Shown: positions 1-7,362 of the stretch, in pieces
Layout: the number at the start of each line of letters is the position of its first letter
Numbering within the stretch: the first letter of the stretch is position 1
Assembly: GCA_029879945.1 (NCBI GenBank)
Contig: JAOUPJ010000111.1
Location: 1-10,604, forward strand
DNA from: Gammaproteobacteria bacterium
GTDB taxonomy: Bacteria; Pseudomonadota; Gammaproteobacteria; S012-40
Length of the DNA stretch: 10,604 nt
Direction: 5' to 3'
Program-made: the position numbers and the translations under genes
The notes under the pieces: generated by a model
What the model was told of the DNA's origin: nothing
Database searches by the model: none
Seen by the model: the letters and a program-made list of their open reading frames with translations, nothing else

Positions 1-2055
1 CACATCCTGCTTGCCCTTTAACTTGAATCCTTGTGCCAATTCACTGCTCTTGCGGTGCTGCAGAAACTTCTCTAACAACAGCCTTTTTTGCTCTATATTC
101 ATACCTTCGACATGAATCTGATTTTTTAAAATCAAAACGGTACATTTTAGCAGGGCAGCGATTCCGTCTTCCAGATTTCGTCTTTCAAGGGCATACAATC
201 TCAGTTGCTCTATTTCGTCTTCATTGAGTGCGGCCAAGTTCTGTTGCAGTGCTGCCAATAGAGTACAAGCCAGCTCACTATCAATAGTCGAAAAAATATC
301 GCCCAGTTGCAGCAGGAAATTTTCGTTGAAACGATTATAGGCGAGATTCAATACCTGTTGCCCAAGATGGCTTTTGGCTTTGATGACGAGTGCCGCATGC
401 GCCCCACTGCTGGATTCCTTACTGAAACCCAAACGCACCGGCAAGTATCCATTGGCCAGCCAAAATTGGACAAGCTCCGTGCTTGCGCCAAAGCTCGCAC
501 CCAGAACGTCTACTGAGCTGGCCTCTTCTATTTGGTTTAATAGTTTAGAACCTACCCCTTTGCGCTTAAGCTCAGGATGGACGGCAATACGAATAATACG
601 TGAATAAAACAACTTGGCAGAATTTTTAACTGCGCACTGCGCTGTGAGAGACTGGGCCAATATGTGTCCCTTGATGCGTCGCTTGGCCGTATAGATTTCG
701 TCTGCAAGCGCAGAGTCTATCTCACCCTCTTTTGCGACAAGGGCAGTGGCAATCACTTTTTTGTTAGTCATCAATACATGTACACTAATATTAGGCCCGT
801 CCATCAATTGCATCAGATCATGGGGACTGGTTCGGTAATGGGCATTGACCAGGAGCGAGAAGATACTGCGTAACAAGTCTTCTTGATGAAGCAGTTCGTC
901 TCTTGCTATCTCACGGTACTCAAGCGCATCAATCTTTTCATCAACCAACTCATCAATATCCGCATCCAGTAACAAGGTGTCAGAGATGAATGCCTCCAGG
1001 GCATCGCCATCATTCCAGCGCACGGCTTGATTCATGAATTGAGACCGCCAACCCGCACATTGCGCGTCCAGATATGGAATAAAGCGAAATTGAAATCCTT
1101 TGCCGTTTCCTTCGTAGCCATGTTGCGTGGTAGCAAAGACCACTCTCGAGTGGATATAAACAATGTTTTTGAGGATAGCAGTGGGAATCGCCGCGGCCTC
1201 GTCCACCAACACCAAATCAACTTCGTGAGGATAGGATGAAAGCTCATCGAGTGCGACGAATTCTATCAAACCCTTTTCCCATTCAATGAACGGCTTGAGC
1301 GAACCTTCTATTTCCAGTTCCTTAGCCGCGTGTTTGAACAAAGAACGCGTGGCCGTACTATTGGGGCCGGTAACGAGTATCCGCTTTCGTCCCTGTTTCA
1401 GCAGTTGAGCGGATGCTATGCCCAAGGCTGCAGACTTGCCCCTTCCTCTATGGGAGGTCAAAACCAATGGACGATTGCGATGCCCACTCAGAACACGGCG
1501 TATATTGGCGACTGCCACTTCCTGGTCTTTTGTGGCAAAGGGCGCTGCCGCCATTTCCCTTTCGGGAAGGGACTCAACAGCTGCAACGCGAACCTGATCT
1601 GCTCCGATAAAACAGGCCTGAGAAAATTTCTCCAGTTTTGCTATAAAGCGTTGAATAAAGCGTGTCCCTATCTGTGAATTATCGTAGGGATAGATGGAAA
1701 GTGTTTCATTGAATTGCTGCCAGATAGGGTCTTGTGCATTCAGGTTTGGCAACAATAACACTAAGGCGCCACCTCCAGTGACCAGACCGCTTACCGCACC
1801 CAACACGTCTGGATCAATCCCGGCGTGACAATCCAGTAAGAGACATTCCTGCTCATCACCCAAACGAGCGATATGGCTACGATCAACACCGCTTAGTTTT
1901 TGAGGAGTAGTGTGAAACACCTGTTCGCAAACTTGATCCAGCAGGGGCTTGATCTCGTCTACCCTACCATTAAAGACATAGGTGCCCCGCGTGTGATTCT
2001 TTACACAGTTTTTTTGATAGGCAGCTAGCTGCGCCAGTTCCGGGTGTGTCAACAT
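1..2055 (-). CDS. tmcA: tRNA(Met) cytidine acetyltransferase TmcA, 3' end beyond the window
   Basis: TmcA makes N4-acetylcytidine at the wobble base (C34) of elongator tRNA(Met), using acetyl-CoA and ATP or GTP, in the cytoplasm. The frame is open from the ATG at 2055 to the left edge, giving 685 codons with no stop. The E. coli protein is about 671 residues, so only a short tail should be missing. Visible domains in order: an N-terminal domain (DUF1726-like), a RecD-like helicase domain with the P-loop HRGRGKSAALG (Lys207) and the Walker B stretch VLVDEAAAIP (Asp285-Glu286), then a GNAT acetyltransferase domain with RIAVHPELKRKGVGSKL (His493; acetyl-CoA loop at about 498-503), then a C-terminal tRNA-binding region. 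An AGGGAG ribosome site lies 11 bases before the start. It diverges from greB. The P-loop, Walker B and GNAT motifs together leave little doubt about the family. Confidence 0.95.
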   Translation of the reverse strand, partial: MLTHPELAQLAAYQKNCVKNHTRGTYVFNGRVDEIKPLLDQVCEQVFHTTPQKLSGVDRSHIARLGDEQECLLLDCHAGIDPDVLGAVSGLVTGGGALVLLLPNLNAQDPIWQQFNETLSIYPYDNSQIGTRFIQRFIAKLEKFSQACFIGADQVRVAAVESLPEREMAAAPFATKDQEVAVANIRRVLSGHRNRPLVLTSHRGRGKSAALGIASAQLLKQGRKRILVTGPNSTATRSLFKHAAKELEIEGSLKPFIEWEKGLIEFVALDELSSYPHEVDLVLVDEAAAIPTAILKNIVYIHSRVVFATTQHGYEGNGKGFQFRFIPYLDAQCAGWRSQFMNQAVRWNDGDALEAFISDTLLLDADIDELVDEKIDALEYREIARDELLHQEDLLRSIFSLLVNAHYRTSPHDLMQLMDGPNISVHVLMTNKKVIATALVAKEGEIDSALADEIYTAKRRIKGHILAQSLTAQCAVKNSAKLFYSRIIRIAVHPELKRKGVGSKLLNQIEEASSVDVLGASFGASTELVQFWLANGYLPVRLGFSKESSSGAHAALVIKAKSHLGQQVLNLAYNRFNENFLLQLGDIFSTIDSELACTLLAALQQNLAALNEDEIEQLRLYALERRNLEDGIAALLKCTVLILKNQIHVEGMNIEQKRLLLEKFLQHRKSSELAQGFKLKGKQDV

Positions 2056-2081
2056 CTTCTATCGGGCTCCCTGAGCGAGGG

Positions 2082-2110
2082 ATTATAGCAATGCTCTTGC
2101 CCCAAACTAA
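2082..2110 (-). promoter_or_regulatory. Extended -10 promoter for tmcA
   Basis: On the minus strand a perfect TATAAT (2087-2082) is preceded by TGC, which makes a TGnTATAAT extended -10. A poor -35 (TTAGTT, 2110-2105) sits 17 bases upstream. Extended -10 promoters often tolerate a weak -35. The predicted start near 2075 would leave a leader of about 20 bases containing the AGGGAG ribosome site (2072-2067). The motif is seen directly; its activity is inferred. Confidence 0.6.
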
Positions 2111-2119
2111 GGTGAAAAC

Positions 2120-2149
2120 AAGACAAAATGCACTTTTTTTTGTTAAAAT
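2120..2149 (+). promoter_or_regulatory. Extended -10 promoter for greB
   Basis: TGTTAAAAT (2141-2149) fits an extended -10, TGn followed by TAAAAT (5 of 6 matches). AAGACA (2120-2125) is a possible -35 (4 of 6) at 18-base spacing. Transcription would start near 2156, leaving a leader of about 19 bases before the greB ATG at 2175. This leader has no clear Shine-Dalgarno sequence. The site lies back-to-back with the tmcA promoter and does not overlap it. Confidence 0.5.
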
Positions 2150-2174
2150 CCGCAAAAATTTCCGGTACACACAT

Positions 2175-2669
2175 ATGGGCCGATATCGCCCCCCTCAAGC
2201 ACCCTCCTCACCCTATATTACCGCCGCAGGCTACCGTACCCTGCAGGACGAGATACAGGGCCTTTGGAAAAAACGGGCAGAGGTAACACTAGCCCTGTCG
2301 GCCGCCGCTGCCGAAGGCGATCGCTCCGAAAACGCCGAATATATCTACCGCAAGAAGCAACTGGCCGAAATCGATCGGCGTATACGTTATTTGCAAAAAC
2401 GACTGCCGGTACTAAAGGTTAGTAATACCGCTCCCGAAAATCAGGAGCAAATCTTTTTCGGCGCCTGGGTCACTTTGGAAGACGAGTCCGGAGAAGAAAT
2501 CACTTATCGTATCGTGGGCCCAGATGAGTTTGATCCTCACAAGTCCTATATCAGTATGGACTCACCGCTGGCAAAGACCCTATTAAAGAAACACCTGGAT
2601 GATGAAGTAGAAGTAGAAACTCCGGGTGGGAAAAAGGTCTATATTATTAATTCCATTCGATACGAATAA
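2175..2669 (+). CDS. greB: Transcription elongation factor GreB
   Basis: GreB enters the secondary channel of backtracked RNA polymerase and stimulates cleavage of the extruded 3' RNA so that elongation can resume. The 164-residue product matches the usual length of about 158. An N-terminal coiled coil (about 14-85) carries the tip motif GDRSENAEY with the catalytic acidic pair Asp49 and Glu52. The basic segment EIDRRIRYLQKRLP follows. The C-terminal FKBP-like domain starts at FFGAWVTLEDE and includes the family stretch YISMDSPLAKTLLKKHLDDEVEVETPGG, read here in overlapping pieces (YISMDSPLAKTLLKKH, then DDEVEVETPGG). The frame is open back to 2046, but the ATG at 2175 is preferred because it fits the family N-terminus and lies just downstream of the promoter. 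An upstream start would lie inside the 5' end of tmcA. The FFGAW and SPLAKTLLKK signatures fit GreB better than GreA. Confidence 0.95.
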   Translation: MGRYRPPQAPSSPYITAAGYRTLQDEIQGLWKKRAEVTLALSAAAAEGDRSENAEYIYRKKQLAEIDRRIRYLQKRLPVLKVSNTAPENQEQIFFGAWVTLEDESGEEITYRIVGPDEFDPHKSYISMDSPLAKTLLKKHLDDEVEVETPGGKKVYIINSIRYE

Positions 2670-2670
2670 C

Positions 2671-3417
2671 TTACATTTTTCGTAGCTTGTAACGCATTTT
2701 GGCCTGGTACTGGGCTTTGCCTAATAAAGCATGGTTTGCTAGATTGGCGTTAAAGTCGGCTGCCTCAACCGGTATACGAAAATGGGCTGCCACCTTGTTT
2801 TCATTATAGGGTGCTGAGAAACTGAAAGACGCCGAATAATATTTCTTAATTTTTTGATCTTTGAAATAGGCGCACTTTTTTAGTTCTTTCAGACTGGGGT
2901 AATTCATGACCAGGACACCACAACTGCTGAGAAGCTTGTGTAGTGCGCTGTGCCAATCGCTACTGGCTTCAATGGCCCTTACGGGCTCGCCATCCTGGTC
3001 CATAAAGATGTCATCGATGATTAGATCAAAACCTACACCGTTATAGTTTTCCACCCAGTCTTTGGCATCGGCCTGTATCAATTCCACCCCTTTCCCTCTA
3101 ACACCGAAAAAACGCTTGGCAATTTTTATGTGCGTTGCATCCAATTCGACACCGGTAATATGCTTTGGAGAGAAAAAGGTTTCCAGTTGCTTGATGACGG
3201 CACCACCGCCCACACCCAAAACCAGAACTCGTTTAATATTTTCCAGAGGTAGAAACAGGGCAGGTAAAAATAGCAGGTCCCAGACCTGTCCGGATATTGG
3301 CTGTTGCGGATTATACTGGCTATGAAAAATTCCATTACGATAGAGGCGAACAGAGTTACCCGCCGTTCGAACCTCATATCGGTTGCCGTCTTTTTCCTGG
3401 CTCCAGAGGATGGCCAC
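2671..3417 (-). CDS. Spermidine-synthase-like Rossmann-fold protein (methyltransferase-like)
   Basis: This 248-residue protein has the SAM-type Rossmann fold of the spermidine/spermine synthase superfamily. Motif I is VLVLGVGGGAVIKQL (64-78), the acidic cofactor-ribose position is TGVELD (Glu91), VELIQADAKDWV (111-122) follows, and FDLIIDDIFMD (130-140) sits where true synthases carry a DxxDP-type catalytic loop. That loop and the GGGDGG form of motif I are not clearly present. At about 248 residues it is also shorter than the usual SpeE (about 285), so aminopropyl transfer is doubtful and a methyltransferase or unknown role is possible. The start is GTG at 3417: an in-frame TAG lies 4-6 bases upstream, and a GGAG ribosome site (3427-3424) lies 6 bases before the GTG. 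It is convergent with greB, with stops one base apart. The fold is confident; the reaction is not. Confidence 0.8.
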   Translation of the reverse strand: MAILWSQEKDGNRYEVRTAGNSVRLYRNGIFHSQYNPQQPISGQVWDLLFLPALFLPLENIKRVLVLGVGGGAVIKQLETFFSPKHITGVELDATHIKIAKRFFGVRGKGVELIQADAKDWVENYNGVGFDLIIDDIFMDQDGEPVRAIEASSDWHSALHKLLSSCGVLVMNYPSLKELKKCAYFKDQKIKKYYSASFSFSAPYNENKVAAHFRIPVEAADFNANLANHALLGKAQYQAKMRYKLRKM

Positions 3418-3445
3418 ACTCTACTCCGTTAGAAATATCAGGAGT

Positions 3446-3474
3446 ATTCTATCGGAATTTTAACAAGATTTCAG
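3446..3474 (-). promoter_or_regulatory. Possible sigma-70 promoter for the spermidine-synthase-like gene
   Basis: On the minus strand TAGAAT (3451-3446, 5 of 6 matches) lies 17 bases after CTGAAA (3474-3469, 4 of 6). It is 28 bases upstream of the GTG start, inside the 101-base gap that separates this gene from the upstream lipoprotein gene. I see no hairpin-plus-T-run terminator in that gap, so read-through from the lipoprotein gene is also possible. Confidence 0.4.
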
Positions 3475-3518
3475 TGAATAGCTTAAACTAGCGAAAAGAT
3501 CCACAGAAAGCTTTACGA

Positions 3519-6008
3519 CTAATCCACAACCACAGCGCTAATATTGATGACAAATTCTGCCTGCTGGGAGATATTCTTCTCTACTTCTATGTAAACTCTA
3601 TCTTCGCTCTCACCTGTAGTAATAATGCATTGGCTGGGTCGGAGTAGATAGCTATAAATAGAGCAGGCATTTTTCTGCTCTACTCCAAATACGACGGAAC
3701 CTACTCGTACATAAATATCTGCAGACGAATAATTGAGAGAAATCTGGTAGTTTGTGTTTGGCTCAACATCAATCTGGTAATTTGCATTTCCCAAACCTAC
3801 ATAACCTGAAACGTCTTCGTTTAGCGGTATAGTTTTATACTCGCCCCAACCATCGCTGGTTTTAATCTCCCCTTCCGCTGCCTCTACAATATTCAACTCA
3901 AAGGGACTACCAACCACGGTTGACTCACCCACTCTCCAGTTATCTGGCCTAACGGTAATTCGAGCCGCCTGCACTTCATTTGCAACAAAGTAACAATACC
4001 ATTCATTCGGTAACCAATAGCTACCAAAACAAGAATGCAGACCATTTCCCACCCATAGATGAAGAGGTACATACTCAAACTCCGGCTGAGTAAAACTAAC
4101 CTTATAGATAACATCCGGTCTGAGATCAATTTCGTATTCGCTCCCTCTCACACCGACACTTCCTTCGTAAGGGAGATCTTGCTCAACCAAATTTTTATTC
4201 TCGGAAGGAAAACTCACATTAGCCTCTTGTACTGATAGCAAGAACTTACCGCCACTTGTATTTCCACCTAACCGCGAATACTGAGAAGAGCTAACTGCTA
4301 TCCGAATTTCATTGGTAGTGGATTCCACATGGCAATTGACCCCTTCTTCCATTCCGTAACACGCTGAAATCTCCTTAAAGGGATCATTTAAATCCACTAC
4401 TGAAGCAGAAAAGCTAAAGCTAGACCCATCAGCAAATTCTAAGGGTGTAATACTCACTTTATATTGTTTACTAGAATCTACCGAGACCCTGTAAAAACTA
4501 GATTGCATACCAAGGGTCCCAACTCGATTGAGAACAGGCGCGGCACCTAGTGGCTCTGGAGACGCCAATGAACCTTCGCTTAGATAATAAATACCACCGT
4601 TAGTCATTCTGAGACTGTATTGCATCCCTTTAGACCATGGACGGGAGTTGAAAACGACCGTGACAAATTCATTTGTAGACTTAAATGAGCAGGAATTTGA
4701 TGATGACGATGTCCGACAAAGTAGCTTAGAACTATCACCTATCCACTGTGGAAGGCACACGCCATCACCGAAGGGGCTATTACAAGAATCAACCGCGGGA
4801 GTAGGTAAAACAGAGCCAGAATATACCCAAATGGAAGCACTAAAACGTTTGTTTTCAGTGTTTGATTCAATTTCGAAAGTATAATCGGAGTTTGGTTCCA
4901 CCTTAAAATTAAAACTCTGATACCACTCTCCAACTGTATGACTGGTGCTGAAAACACCTGGTTCTAAGTCTTTTTCTTCTCCCAATAGAGGCATCTCACT
5001 AACATCTTCATAGACTGAAAGCTGTATATGTTGACCATATAAAGACGCACTCTTATCAACCTTTACAAAAAGAGTGTTTGATGTGGGAACTATGGTACAA
5101 AAATTTCCCCACTGAGTATTTGTGGATCTACATTTTTCCACTAGAAAAAAAGGATCTTCATATACCGAAAAGGGCAACTCAACTGCCCTAGTAAATTCAT
5201 GTGGAGTACGCAGATCTACGACATAACGCTTTCCAGCTTGTACCAAAACTCTGTAGAAACTTTCCTGATCTGGCCCTAATCTCTGTAATTCGTCATTGGT
5301 AGAAAACATGCCGTCGTTAAAAACGGGGGCTGTTCCCAAATTATGTGGATCACTGACCGAGCCTTGTGCTTCTACTTTAGAAGGTAAATTGGCTTTTAGA
5401 TCAAACTCCGCATCGACGCGAATCTGATTTTTTTCTAGATCACAATGGCCTGAAAATATCGCTTCAAAATAACAAAAATTTAGCGAAAGCTTGCCAGCTA
5501 CTCGGCTTGTTTCTTCGTCGAAATCAATAGAGAATACTTGGCTCGATTCATCAAACTTGTGAGGAATCATATAATGCTTTGTCTGTTCTACACCATGACT
5601 AATTTTTTTCTGGTGCATCAGGTATGCATAAATTACTTTGTTAGAAGAAATCTCAGCATGGAACTCAATGTTTTCAACATAAACAATAACTCCATAGCGT
5701 TCACCATTTTCATCAAATGGGGTATAGAAAATCACTCCGAATACGTCTAGGCCAGAGTCGTCACCAATTTCTATGTTATTTCCCAGATAGACTTGAGAAT
5801 CCTGAAGATCCTCTTTCCCTGCTTTTTGGGAATATTGGGCAACTTTTTCTCCACTGAATGAGATTTCTAGATGCTCCATCTCCACGGGTTTTTGGATCTT
5901 TGGAGAGTCATCATCAGAGCCACTACTATTGTGAAAACAGGAGCTTATCGACAGAAAAAAAGATAGAAATATTGCGAATTTAAAGATTTTTCTCGTTTTA
6001 TATTGCAT
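3519..6008 (-). CDS. Large lipoprotein with five PPC-like, cysteine-pair repeats; function unknown
   Basis: I do not recognise a named family. The 829-residue product starts with a lipoprotein signal peptide: basic KTRK, a hydrophobic core, and the lipobox ISSC with Cys24. Phe25 at +2 suggests sorting to the outer membrane. A Ser/Asp-rich linker (27-37) and an N-terminal domain (about 45-205, with Cys179/Cys189) follow. Then come five degenerate repeats of about 100-130 residues, at about 223-335, 341-469, 486-595, 606-709 and 722-828. Each repeat opens with a strand such as SFYRVSVDSSKQYKVSI or ANYQIDVEPNTNYQISL, recalling the bacterial pre-peptidase C-terminal (PPC) beta-sandwich. Each carries a close cysteine pair: 293/304, 409/418 plus 431/440, 550/559, 660/672 and 782/794. 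No catalytic domain is visible, so a binding or structural surface role is inferred. An AAGAGAG ribosome site lies about 5 bases before the ATG. Confidence 0.85.
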   Translation of the reverse strand: MQYKTRKIFKFAIFLSFFLSISSCFHNSSGSDDDSPKIQKPVEMEHLEISFSGEKVAQYSQKAGKEDLQDSQVYLGNNIEIGDDSGLDVFGVIFYTPFDENGERYGVIVYVENIEFHAEISSNKVIYAYLMHQKKISHGVEQTKHYMIPHKFDESSQVFSIDFDEETSRVAGKLSLNFCYFEAIFSGHCDLEKNQIRVDAEFDLKANLPSKVEAQGSVSDPHNLGTAPVFNDGMFSTNDELQRLGPDQESFYRVLVQAGKRYVVDLRTPHEFTRAVELPFSVYEDPFFLVEKCRSTNTQWGNFCTIVPTSNTLFVKVDKSASLYGQHIQLSVYEDVSEMPLLGEEKDLEPGVFSTSHTVGEWYQSFNFKVEPNSDYTFEIESNTENKRFSASIWVYSGSVLPTPAVDSCNSPFGDGVCLPQWIGDSSKLLCRTSSSSNSCSFKSTNEFVTVVFNSRPWSKGMQYSLRMTNGGIYYLSEGSLASPEPLGAAPVLNRVGTLGMQSSFYRVSVDSSKQYKVSITPLEFADGSSFSFSASVVDLNDPFKEISACYGMEEGVNCHVESTTNEIRIAVSSSQYSRLGGNTSGGKFLLSVQEANVSFPSENKNLVEQDLPYEGSVGVRGSEYEIDLRPDVIYKVSFTQPEFEYVPLHLWVGNGLHSCFGSYWLPNEWYCYFVANEVQAARITVRPDNWRVGESTVVGSPFELNIVEAAEGEIKTSDGWGEYKTIPLNEDVSGYVGLGNANYQIDVEPNTNYQISLNYSSADIYVRVGSVVFGVEQKNACSIYSYLLRPSQCIITTGESEDRVYIEVEKNISQQAEFVINISAVVVD

Positions 6009-6215
6009 CGTTTCTCTCTTAAAAATTTTCTAACTATGTGAGAGTAGGTGTACTAGGCCTTAGAAACGGGGATAGTCACCTAATTCTATTTGGAATGATG
6101 CCAACTACCGACTAGTATAACCAGATTTTGATCAATTTTCTCTAGAATTCTCTTGGATTGAATAGTATATTCTACCTGCTAAAGTTCCAATTTTGAAATA
6201 AGAACGAGTTCTCAT
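6009..6215. promoter_or_regulatory. Divergent AT-rich intergenic region with small inverted repeats
   Basis: This 207-base spacer must hold the start signals for both divergent envelope genes. For the plus strand, TATATT (6166-6171) is a fair -10 with a poor -35, TAGAAT (6143-6148), 17 bases upstream. For the minus strand, TAGAAT (6088-6083) is a fair -10 with only a weak TCGGTA -35 (6111-6106). Inverted repeats: TAGAAT (6143-6148) pairs with ATTCTA (6169-6174), GAATA (6160-6164) pairs with TATTC (6168-6172), and the 12-base palindrome AGAACGAGTTCT (6201-6212) covers the ribosome-site position just before the ATG at 6216. Any of these could be an operator. No small gene is evident. Confidence 0.4.
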
Positions 6216-7226
6216 ATGCAAAAAAGAAGGTATAGTCAATCACTGCTATTTATACCACTAGTCACCCTCTTATCAGCCTGCGTCCAATTCACCACTGTTG
6301 AAAAAACCGACCTCCCCCATACACCGGAAGACTTTAAACTCGAACCTGCTCAGCTTTTGGAGAAATACCCGAGGGTTAAGAACCTGCATACTGAGTTTCG
6401 TTCCATGGAGCCATTAGAACTTAAGCAGAGTGTTTTGTATGAAGCAATGGGAGAACCAAATAAAACAAGCTGGTTACCCATGGATTCTACCTTGGGGTAT
6501 ATCTCGGCTATGTTTGGCTTAGATCAAGCTATTAGAAATAGAGCAGTCAACTCAAGTGTGTTCCTAGTTCCTACAATGGCGTTAGTCATTTCTACCTCAA
6601 TGGGGGGTATTAAATACTACTCTTATGAAAAAGATGATTATAAAATTGAAGTAAAGACTATTCAAAACTGGTCTGACGACCCCAAAGTGACATCCATGGA
6701 ATGGCTTTATAAAGGCGAGGAAAGTAACATTGTTACAAAAGACTGGCTAAGACATAGAAAGTACCTTCCCTGGTTTTTCAATATAGGTGAACACGCTGGT
6801 GGAGAGACATACACAAACTTTGACGGTAAGCTGCAGAGATGGGGGTCTGCGTTTTCTTTGACAGTTGGGAGAACCTTTTTTATCGAAAGGCCCGCTATAG
6901 ATATCGATTTATCCATATCTACGTTCTCTGGCCCAATCAAAAGAACTCCAATAGAGCTTAAAGCAATGAGATCTTTTTACAACGACAAGTTAAGAATCGG
7001 AATGGGTGTTAGTTATAGTGAAAGTCCGGTCATGTCGAAAGTGGACATCTTTTCAAGGTACAGCGATTCCGAACTAGATTCTGCCATCGGCTGGGTAGCG
7101 GCCGTTGAACACAGACTTGCCGATAAATTCGCTTTTGGCTTAAGAGGGGAACTCATTTCATACAAAAATGAAGGACGGAAGATTGAGGGAGACAATCTTG
7201 GGATCTACATGCGCTCCTATTTCTAG
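6216..7226 (+). CDS. Predicted lipoprotein with outer-membrane beta-barrel-like C-terminal half; function unknown
   Basis: I do not recognise the family. The 336-residue product has a lipoprotein signal peptide (KRR, hydrophobic 10-19, lipobox LSAC with Cys22). Residues 23-165 form a soluble-looking part: LYEAMGEPNKTSWLPM (74-89), a hydrophobic stretch at about 114-128, and the strands YYSYEKDDYKIEVKTI. The MGEP turn followed by aromatic strands faintly recalls BamE/SmpA-like domains, but this is weak. From about 195 to the end there are alternating amphipathic strands with short turns (SAFSLTVGRTFFI, PAIDIDLSISTFSG, LRIGMGVSYSES, KFAFGLRGELISY), and the last strand NLGIYMRSYF ends in Phe, as outer-membrane barrels usually do. 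A lipid anchor plus a barrel is an unusual combination. It is divergent from the repeat lipoprotein gene, and only a poor ribosome site precedes the ATG. Confidence 0.8.
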   Translation: MQKRRYSQSLLFIPLVTLLSACVQFTTVEKTDLPHTPEDFKLEPAQLLEKYPRVKNLHTEFRSMEPLELKQSVLYEAMGEPNKTSWLPMDSTLGYISAMFGLDQAIRNRAVNSSVFLVPTMALVISTSMGGIKYYSYEKDDYKIEVKTIQNWSDDPKVTSMEWLYKGEESNIVTKDWLRHRKYLPWFFNIGEHAGGETYTNFDGKLQRWGSAFSLTVGRTFFIERPAIDIDLSISTFSGPIKRTPIELKAMRSFYNDKLRIGMGVSYSESPVMSKVDIFSRYSDSELDSAIGWVAAVEHRLADKFAFGLRGELISYKNEGRKIEGDNLGIYMRSYF

Positions 7227-7362
7227 CGACCCATCCTACATTTTTCTCACCAGTTGACCTAAATAATCTGCCCACAAATCAACCACCCACACCCACACAC
7301 CCTCAAGTTTCTCTCGGGCACATCCGAATAGCCTTCAACAAGACTAGATCGAATAACTCACA
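7227..7362 (+). promoter_or_regulatory. C-rich, G-poor spacer, possible Rho-utilisation region
   Basis: This 136-base gap follows the lipoprotein-barrel gene. On the plus strand, bases 7227-7310 contain 34 C and only 5 G by my count, including a CA/CCA-rich run at 7281-7302. C-rich, G-poor, unstructured RNA is what Rho prefers, so the region may end transcription of the upstream gene. I see no hairpin terminator. A TTGACC element at 7254-7259 resembles a -35, but no good -10 follows at the right distance, so the promoter of the next gene is not identified. Confidence 0.35.

Noticed and set aside
1330..1677. A 115-codon open frame on the plus strand
   Set aside because: It lies wholly antisense to the TmcA helicase domain and its translation has no recognisable domain, so it is a shadow of the real gene.
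2046..2174. A 43-codon upstream extension of greB
   Set aside because: It would start inside the 5' end of tmcA and run through the promoter region. The ATG at 2175 fits the GreB N-terminus and lies after the predicted transcription start.
3418..3518. Possible intrinsic terminator between the repeat lipoprotein gene and the spermidine-synthase-like gene
   Set aside because: Only a short AAAGCTTT palindrome is present, with no GC-rich stem followed by a T run.
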